Shown here: piece after piece, positions 1 through 9,100 of the stretch
Numbering within the stretch: position 1 is the first letter of the stretch
Layout of the letters: every line of letters begins with the position of its first letter
Source: Ettlia oleoabundans
Lineage: Eukaryota > Chlorophyta > Chlorophyceae > Chlamydomonadales
Direction: 5' to 3'
Length of the DNA stretch: 10,088 nucleotides
Assembly (NCBI GenBank): GCA_019693395.1
Contig: JAAMXP010000235.1
Location: forward strand, 1-10,088
Position numbers and translations under genes: made by a program
Notes under the pieces: model-generated
What the model was told of the DNA's origin: nothing
What the model saw: the letters and a program-made list of their open reading frames with translations, nothing else
Database searches by the model: none

Positions 1-120
1 CCCCCACACACCACCACCATCACTACCACCACCTTGCACCACACACACACACACCGACACATACACGCACACGCGGCCACCGTACGCACACGCATGCGCC
101 CCCACACACACTCGCACATT
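1..120 (+). repeat. CA-rich simple-sequence tract in the upstream intron
   Basis: The first 120 bases are an imperfect run of CA, CCA and CACG units, almost free of G and T at the left edge. It lies in the 3' part of the intron before exon 1, which ends with TAG at 139-141. No coding signal is present. This is a microsatellite-like intron tract, and the intron continues to the left of the window. Confidence 0.85.
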
Positions 121-141
121 ACGTGGGTTCATGCAATGTAG

Positions 142-3100
142 TTGCCGAGAGGAGTTTGCCTCCCTGCATGCATTAGAAGTTATTGATGTTCGGCGCAAAA
201 GCGATGCATTCAGCGAGAAGCTTGATGCATACCGGGACTTTTTCTTGCAAAAGGCCCCCTTCACCAGTTTCGATTTAAACTTGGAAACGGTGAGCTGAGC
301 ACAGCCTAAATCTACAGCTGAAAGCAGTTTAGGAAAGTTCTGTCATTGTAATTCTGTTACGTCCTTTTGGCCTCAGCAATGGATTCAAACCGTGAGCTGA
401 GCACAGCCTAAGTATACAGCTGAAAAGCCAATTGAAAGGTTCGTTCATTTTACTCGCATATCGTCCTGTCTGCCTTAGCAATGCAGGTAAGGAATGCATA
501 CCAGTTGTTAGACTGCTTCCACAACGGTAGTGTAGATGGACATCCTTCTGTGACTCTGCTCCTTGAGGAGGCGGACGAACTAAGGAAGCAACAGGATCTT
601 TTCGAGCTGTATGTTGTCGAGTACTTTGTTCTACAGCGCTGTGCGGTAAGTCACACCAGTATATGGTCAGCCTGCAGTTGAGCACATCAACAGTTTAAAG
701 GGTGATAAGCCGACATGAAAACACTTGGAACACTTGCAGGAGGAGCTATGTTTTCTTAAGGCGCTGTGGGATGCAGCCAGTGCTGTGCTGCATACCTTCC
801 TCGCCTGGAGCAACTTGTTATGGGATGATATCAATGTGGAGAACTTGATGGAAGAGTGCAAACAGCTTACCAAACAATATAAACATCTCCCAAAAGCGGT
901 GAGGCACTATTGAATCGTGGATTAGGGTTTATATCAGTTTCAATCTTCAGGAGGCGATTATATAATCTACACTTTCCCTTTGATCGCACATGAGTGATGC
1001 CTTGTTGCAATTCTTATGTGATGCAGGTGCACGGATTTGAAGTGTATCGTCTGTTGGAAGGCAAAGTCAAGGCCATGGTTGTGGCGCTTCCATTGGTGCT
1101 AGATTTGCACAATACTGCAATGCGCGACCGCCATTGGATGCTACTGATGCGGGTGAGCGAATTGCTGGGTGAACATTGTGTGCGCTGACATATGGCCAAT
1201 GGCTATCCTGCTGTCCCAAAAAGAATGTTGCCCAACGCAGGCTACTGGGAACCGCTTCGTCATGGGCCCCGGTTTTAAGCTTGGGGACCTGCTCAATTTT
1301 GGCTTGCATGATTGTGTGGACGCCTGTGTTGAGATAGTGGATCGTGCGCAAAATGAGTTGCTTGTAGAAAAGGTGCCTGATTCCTAGGCCTTATCGACAC
1401 ATAGCTTACATGAATGGAGGTGGTTACACTGGCCTGTCGGTGATCAGCAAGTAGCCCAACATATATATATATATATATATATATTTTGTGTTTTCTGCAG
1501 GCCTTGCTGAAGATTGAGGACACATGGCGCACATTGAAGTTTTCTTTTACTGCCTATCAGGATACGGATGTCAGTCAACTCAATTCTGATGATGCCCTCA
1601 TTGATGTGTTGGAGAGCGACAATTTGTTGTTGCAGAATCTCAGCGCCAGCAAGTATGTCCAGGTGCGATTGCACGTTTGGTGATGTATGTTTGTGCATCA
1701 CCTTATGGTGCATCTAGGGAAGTAACATTTTTTTGACATTGTTCTTTTGGCAGTTGTTTCTATTGTGTCCAACCAGTTAGGTGTGACACAGCAAGTAGCA
1801 ACATTTATAACAGTAGTCACATCAGCATGGTCATTACTGGTCATTATGTATTCAGGGCAATCCCAATTTTATAGAGGCAGTAGCTTTGTGGCAAAGACGG
1901 CTTGGAACTGTGGATTTGGTACTAAATGTATGGAAAGATGCTCAACGCAAATGGCAGGCTTTGGAATCTATATTTGTGGGCTCCGCAGATATTCGCGTGC
2001 AGCTTCCAGAGGAATCTAAGTGGTTTGATGCTGTCAACACCGACTATTTGGTGCGCAGATGACGTGCACATGCATGCGCCTCAGACTGTTAAATACGTAC
2101 TACTGCTGAGTATGCTGTCCGGCCAGGACATTGCACTTGCTGGTATTTATGCACTTCAGCTCACCAGCCAGTACTGTTAACCCTTTGCAAACTCGGGCTC
2201 GCCAATGTCCAGGACTTGATGAGGTCTGCCCCAGATGTCACGACTGTGGTTGAAGCTTGTGAGGTGAGAATCGTGCAACCAGCATTAGCACAGCAAGTAA
2301 TCCTCTTTTTCCTGAATGCCAACACCAGTATGGCAGTTTCCATTGAGTTCTTTGGTTGTAAGCATTGCTGCTAATGCAGGTTGATGGCCGGCAGGAGCGT
2401 CTGGAGGGGATGCTGCAACAATTAGAGTTTTGTGAAAAGGCGCTGCAGGTTGTGAAGAAGTGCTTGTAGCTTGCAACAGGTATCAGCTGCGTGTATCTGA
2501 GCACCCTTGCACCATGCAGGATTACTTGGAAACCAAGCGAATGGCATTCCCACGGTTTTACTTCATTTCCAGCTCAGATGTGTTAGGTTAGCAATGGCTT
2601 AAAGTGTGCTACTTAGTCTGTACAGAGCACTCATAAGTTGAAACCCCTTTTTGCAGACATATTGTCCAAGGGCTGTAATCCAAAGTGTATCATCAGGCAG
2701 GGCCAGCTTGCATGTGTTTTTCCCAGTTGTTAGTTTGCGTTGCCATTCTCATTTTCCATTGGCTGACCCACTCGCCTTATTGCACCAAACCATGTGAACG
2801 CTCCTTGTTGGACCAGGCACCTACCCAAGTGCTTCGACAACATTCATGACCTCGAGTTTCAGAAGGATGATCATGGCAACACCACAAGGTTGGCGCTCGG
2901 CATGTACTCAGGAGAGGGCGAGTTTGTTCCCTTTATTGCACCTTGCAGTTGCGAAGGCCCCGTGGAGGTGAGATATTGGAAAATCATCAATGTGGCATGT
3001 CTGATGCATTGGTCCTTAGGATGTTTCCATGAATGATGTTAGCTTCTTTCAGTGTACCGTTGACATTGCCACTTTCCACAACTGTGGCAGGTCGGGGTTG

Positions 3101-6100
3101 TTGTTGGTGGGCTTTCGTCAACTCGTGTCCCTTACTTCTAAATGTGTCTTGGCATTGCTCAAAACTGCTCTTGAAGCTTGCTCTCCTCGGTACTAGGCTT
3201 AACCGTCAGTCTATGGCCAAAATTAGTTTTGTCTTTGCTTTTTTGTGGTGCGGCTGCAGGGATGGCTGCAAACTGTGGTGGATGCAATGTGCACTGCAGT
3301 CAACGCCGAGTTTCAACGTATCATTCCACTGTATGATGAGAAACCCCGAGTAAAATGGATTCTTGACAACAGTGCACAAAACACCATAGTGGTTTCTCGC
3401 CTCTTTTTTACACAGGAGGTACGATACCAGGTATAACGTATGATCCCGTGATACACACTGGGTGTGGACAACTTGGAAATTGGTCAGTGATGCAGGTCAG
3501 TGAGGCCTTCGAGACGTTGGAGGAGGGTTGCGAGGACGCACTCAAGGATGTATTGGACCGGCAGAATTCACAACTTAGGCAAACGAACCCTCAAGTTGTT
3601 TGGCAGATTTCACTTCAGCAGATACATGTGTTGCCCCTTCGGCGGACGCAGTTTGTGCAGCGTAGTGCTCTGAAACCCCCACTTATGTTTGCTTAGCATA
3701 AGACTCCGTTTCCTGGTCCTGCAGTGACCTGATTGACCTTATCAACGGCCCATTGGGCAAAAACGAGCGGAGAAAGCTGATTACACTGTGTACCGTGGAT
3801 GTACATGCGCGTGATGTCGTGCAGCGCCTGATTGACGATCGTGTCGAGAATGTTCAATGTTTTCAGTGGCAGAGCCAACTACGCTACTTGCAGAATGAAC
3901 AACTGAAACATTGCCAGGTTTGTGCATGGCTATGCGACTGGTATGTTAGCTGGCTGGCATGTCTCAAAACTCATATGTGTGATGCAGGTATGTATTTGTG
4001 ATGCTGATATGGCGTACTCAAACGAGTACATAGGCAACGTTGGTTGCCTCTGCATCACCCCGCTGACGGACCGCTGCTACATTACTCTTACTCAGGCTCA
4101 GCGTCTCATTTTGGGTAGGAAGTGTGTACATGGTGTTGTTGGTCAGTTGTCAGAGCTTGTGGGTGTTGCTGGATGGGGCATGATAGCAGGTCTAATGTAC
4201 ACAAAGCTAAGCTACGCCGCGCAGCACTCCGTTTCCTGCTCTCGGCAGGTGGCGCTCCTGCGGGTCCTGCTGGCACTGGTAAAACCGAGACCACCAAGGA
4301 CCTTGCACGCGCACTGGGAGTGCAGTGCTATGTGTTCAACTGCTCTGACCAGATGGATTACAAAGCAATGGGCCAAATTTTTAAAGGACTATCACAAACA
4401 GGAGCATGGGCTTGCCTGGATGAATTTAACCGGTGCGCTTTTTGTTGAGAAGGTTCCAAAAAGCGTGCGTACTCATTGCACCAATAATACTGTAATCTTG
4501 TTTGTCATCCTCGCTGCAGCATCCCAGTGCCAGTACTGTCAGTCAGTTCCACACAGTATAAGGTAACCTGGTTGATTGCGCACGTTGAATCCTATCTCTG
4601 GTCTGGAATCGTCATTGTTGCCGGGTCTTTGGTTTCATCCACTCATCCCTGCTGCAGAGCGTGCTTGATGCCTTGCGTGCTCGGAAAAGCCGGTTTATAT
4701 TTGAGGATATGGATATTGCCTTAAAGCCAAGTGCTATGATGTTTATCACGATGAACCCTGGCTACCCTGGCCGTGCAGAACTACCAGAATCAGTCAAGGT
4801 GTGCATCATTGAGGGAACCTGTCGGGCCGCCGGTTTGGCCGTTTTCTTAAAATTGAACATAACCCTGCTTTTCTGCAGGCCCTATTTCGACCCGTCTCTA
4901 TGGCAGTTCCTGATCTAGCACTTATCTGTGAGATCATGTTGATGGCTGAAGGCTTTCAAAAGTCAAAACTCCTGTCCCGCAAGTTCGTTATTTTGTATAA
5001 GTTGTGCGAGGACTTGCTTTCCAAGGTGACATTTGGGTGACCTCGCTGTAACAAGACATTGTGCAACTAGTTTGGAACCATGTCTGATGTAACTCTTTTG
5101 TATGCAGTCTCGGCACTACGACTGGAAGTTGCGAGCCATAAAAACTACCCTGTATGTCGCCGGAAACATGAAGCGTACCGCTCCGGAGCTGTCAGGTATG
5201 GCCGCACTGGTACTCTATCCGACGTGATTCCTTCAGGTAAAACAGAGGGCATGTCACTTATTACATTCAGAGGAGAAGGTCCTGCTACGTGCGCTACGTG
5301 ACTTCAACCTGGGCAAACTCACAACAGACGATACACCAATATTTATGGGTTTGATGGGTGACCTGTTCCCAAAAACTGTTGAGCACGTACCCCGAGCTGT
5401 TGATGCATCGTTTGAAGCAAAGGTGAGGCTTTGCGGGGCTTTATTGCTGCAGATGTAAGTGGTGTTCACTCACATAGTAAGCCCTTCTTTCGCCCTGTGC
5501 TCCACTTGATTTAGATCAAGGAGGCCGCAATTGAATTGGGCTATCAAGCGGACGATACATTCTGCTTGAAAATTTCACAGCTGCGCGAGATTCTCGAAGT
5601 TCGCTGGTCGGTATTCTTGTTAGGCCCTGCCGGTTGTGGGAAGTCTGCCATTTGGCGTACCCTGATGAGAGCACAAAATCTGCACGGCGAGCGAACGGTG
5701 GGGTCCTCCAGAATTGATTCAAGATGGTATAGTCTGGTAGTATTGAAAGTATGAAGATAGCATAAGGCTTGACGCCGTCCTTGTAGGTGTTCCGTGCCAT
5801 CAATCCCAAAGCAGTCACCCGCAATGAGCTTTATGGCTACCTGCACCCACAGGTCAGAACATAGTTGCGCCTTCTGGTGTCTAATGTGCTGCTGCATGTA
5901 TGACTTTCCATGTGCAATGGTGTAAATAAAGATCTAATCGATGTGTGCAGACGCGAGAATGGAGGGAGGGTTTTATGTCTTCCACCTTCCGTGACATGGC
6001 TCAGAATAGAACCAATCGCCACCAATGGATTGTGTTAGATGGCGACATCGATGCTGAGTGGATAGAGTCCGCCAATACTGTCATGGTGTGCATCATTATG

Positions 6101-9100
6101 CAGACAAATTCCACATTATGAATGACAGTTACATACAGTTATATGCGATCATGATATGATAAGTTTTGCTCCAGTGCCCTGCGATGGAAGTACGTCACCT
6201 TATAGAAACGAGTTGTTTAAGGAAACACCCTTTGCACAACTGCTGCAGGATGACAACAAAATGCTTACACTCGCTTCAAATGAACGCATTCCGCTAACCA
6301 GCAGCATGCGGCTTCTATTGGAGGTCAATCATATGAATCACTGCTCGCCAGCCACTGTGTCTCGTGGTGGTGTAATTTTTGTGAATGCAGACGACATCGG
6401 CTGGAAGCCTGCTGTAGAAAGTTGGGTGGAGAGTTTGGGATGTACTGATTACAAGCCCCTTCTGAGCATGCTCCTCAGGTAGGGCACCTTTTGTGAGACT
6501 GGTCTTAGAAGAGTTTCAATATATGACTTGCAGCCTGCAGATTGTTCAGAGTTGCAACCAACAGGTTGTTCATGCAAACTGTGCAGCAAGTATGTTGACT
6601 CGACAGTAGAGCATTGCCGCTGGAATTATAAGACGGTGGTCCCGCTACCTGCTATAAACCAGGTTCAGACGCTATGCAAGGTGAGGTGCACAAATACATT
6701 TATGTGCCTGTGGCCCCAGCATCCACTCATGCACAATGTCGTAAATCTGCAGATCCTTGAGGGCATTTTGCCAAAGGAGGTGCAGAGGGGCGGCCCACCT
6801 CCTGATAAGAAACTGTTGGAGCACCACTTCGTATTTTCCTGTATCTGGGCATTTGGTGGTTGCCTATTAGTGGACAAGCTCGTAGACTATCGTCAGCAGT
6901 TCAGCCGGTGGTGGCAGGGGGAGCACAAGACGGTGGTGTTCCCAGCCGAGGTGAGTAGCTCTCCCCTGCCTCCTTTCAATCACATCTTAGCTCAGCCTTA
7001 TATAGATCGAGCCATGTGTATACTTACTCAGTCAATTGGATCGCTGGCGGTGTGCAGGGGACTGTTTTTGATTACTATGTAGATGAGCAGAATGTGTGCA
7101 TGGCTCACTGGAGGAATCGCGTCCCAAACTTCAGATATTCCACAGGTTTTTCCTGGTTTAGACAAGGTGTATTGTACTACATAAAAACACACAACCTTCT
7201 AGCAATTTGCTTATGTGCAGATACCACGCCCCTTTTTGTGCCCACTGTGGAAACTACTCGACTCGGGTTCCTGTTGGACTTACTACTGCCCAATCTGCAT
7301 CACGTTATGTTTGTGGGAAACACAGGTAAGTTGCGTTCAATATAATTGATACTTGAGGTGTTGAGTTCAGATGTGCCGTGTTTGCACCTAGCATTCTGTT
7401 TTAGCTTGCTGCCTGTAATGCTAACATCATTTTGCAGGCACCGGAAAGACGAGTATCATGCAGAACAAGCTTCGCAGCCTTGATACTGACCAATGTATGT
7501 CGTACACTATCAACTTGAATAGCCAGCACAATGGGCCAAGCCTTCAAGCAGTTCTTGAGTCTCCATTGGAAAAGAAAGCGGGTAAGCCCTGATGCTTATT
7601 GTTAGGGAAACGATTGTTTTGCAGTGACCTGCAAATGATCGAGCCATTGTGCTATCTTGTTGGCCACACAGGATTGCGTTATGGGCCCCCGGGCACTAGA
7701 AAGCTGACGTATTTCATTGATGACATGAACATGCCTTTGGTCGACAAATATGAGACCCAAAGCGCGATTGAACTTCTGCGGCAAAGCGTCGACTATCACG
7801 GCTGGTATGCCACTGCTCGCCCCTTTTCTGTTGCTTGCACGCCCATTGCACCTTCACAGCCTTTATTTGCTTTATGTGCGTGCTTCAGGTATGACAAACA
7901 GAAGATACTGCAGAAAGAAGTGTGTAACACACACTATATTTCATGTATGAATCCTACGGCTGGCTCTTTCTTTATTACGCCACGGATGCAGCGCCACTTT
8001 GTCACTATTGCAGTCCAAATGCCAAACCTGGAGATTGTCAGGTAAGTGGCACCCCATATACATGGCAGCCAGTGCTGAATGGCGGTGGAGAGGGAGTCTT
8101 TGAAGGTCCAAGGTACATGTTGCAGATCCATTTACTATCAGATCCTGGAGGGGCATCTGAGTAGCTGCTTTCATGAGGAGGTAGGTTTTGCCTTTTAAGT
8201 TGTGCATATCTGTGGCCGATCATTCTCTCCCATGCTGAAAGGGAGGAGGCCGTTACCAACTGTTGTTGCAGGTTGTCCGCATTGGGCCAAAACTTGTCGA
8301 TGCCATGATTGAGTTGCACACGCACGTCATGAATTCATTCCTGCCTTCAGCAGGTGTGCTTTAATCCATTCTTTTATGCCATCTGGGTGTGTGATGTAGT
8401 GTCTAGTTGACGTGCGCATCTGCAATTGAGTAGATATCTTTCTGTCTGCAGTCAAGTTTCATTACCAGTTCAACCTACGAGACATGTCCTCCATCGTGCA
8501 AGGCCTCTGCCGTATGACCAAGGAGACATGTCTACAGCCGTCGCAGGTCTGCATCCTCTCGATATGTTAGCACGAGAACAAGACATACATCAACATTCCC
8601 ACTAACCAACTTGGCTGCAGGCTGTATGCTTGTGGTTACACGAGTGCACTCGTGTTATGGGCGATCGACTTGTCAACGAGGCAGATATTGGGAAGTTCCG
8701 CGAATTATGTAGAGATGTTGTGCTCAAGCACTTCAGCGACATGAACTTGGTGGGAGTGAAAGCTGCAGAGCTTTGTCTTGTTGTTTGGTATGGTAGTTTG
8801 TAAGATAACCTTCAAAACACAAAACACAATCAACCTGTGAAAACATGCAACTTGTCCAATTACCGCTGTTGTGATTTCAGGCTGATATTGAAACAACACC
8901 TCTCATTTTCAGCTCCTTTATGGCGCGGGATGCAAATGATACCCCGATTTATTCAGCTGTGCCATCCGAGGACGCTTTGAAACAGGTCTTGCAGGATAAG
9001 TTGGCCGAGTATAACGAGAGCAATGCAGGTATTCTTGAGTGATTGATATCATTACTATGATATACGAAGTCGTTCTCAACTAATTCCACGCACAACTAAT

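Larger units (their letters stand above)
142..1662 (+). other. Linker region, N-terminal part (DHC_N2), exons 1-6
   Basis: This segment encodes the start of the linker, the helical arm that swings across the AAA ring during the power stroke. Exon 1 enters with one base of a split codon and opens with [13 protein letters not shown]. Exon 3 carries LKALWD, then [12 protein letters not shown], matching the family's Trp-containing helices. Exon 4 ends with [11 protein letters not shown] (1117-1149), the local version of a conserved R-D/E-R-H-W element. Exon 5 has FKLGDLLNF, and exon 6 has [12 protein letters not shown] followed by [12 protein letters not shown]. All five introns in this block are phase 0. 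The exon 1/2 join is the least certain, because intron 1 is tandemly duplicated and may contain a microexon. The length between conserved points otherwise fits the outer-arm beta class well. Confidence 0.9.

Noticed and set aside
487..492. GTAAGG at the start of exon 2, and GTATGT at 3988, as donor sites.
   Set aside because: They directly follow acceptor AGs and the encoded residues fit the frame. Treating them as donors would leave no exon between the acceptor and the donor.
1461..1484. The (AT)12 run as a promoter TATA element.
   Set aside because: It lies inside an intron of the middle of a gene, just upstream of a splice acceptor, and is a plain microsatellite.
2817..2843. In another frame, the start of exon 12 reads APTQVLRQH, which resembles the P-T-x-V-x-R-H element that seemed to be missing at the exon 11/12 join; a frameshift or indel was considered.
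   Set aside because: A GC donor at 2697 supplies the missing residues (CIIR) and restores normal length in the correct frame, so the other-frame match is taken as chance.
3922..4566. A 214-codon open frame on the + strand, the longest in the window.
   Set aside because: It reads in phase only through exon 16 and then runs on through introns and exons out of frame. Only the part over 3988-4114 is dynein.
5516..5897. Antisense open frames of about 100 to 117 codons opposite AAA2, and similar ones elsewhere on the - strand.
   Set aside because: They lie opposite well-supported dynein exons, cross introns and show no recognisable protein features.
4249..6478. Cytoplasmic or inner-arm dynein as the identity.
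   Set aside because: The AAA2 stretch [11 protein letters not shown] and the linker elements differ from the cytoplasmic and inner-arm patterns I know. This is a judgement from memory and a tree would settle it.
6529..6586. An earlier start for exon 27, after the TTGCAG at 6529-6534, giving a Cys-rich stretch before SKYVDS.
   Set aside because: The phase does not match the two bases left by exon 26. The acceptor at 6586 gives the correct phase and the family's spacing.
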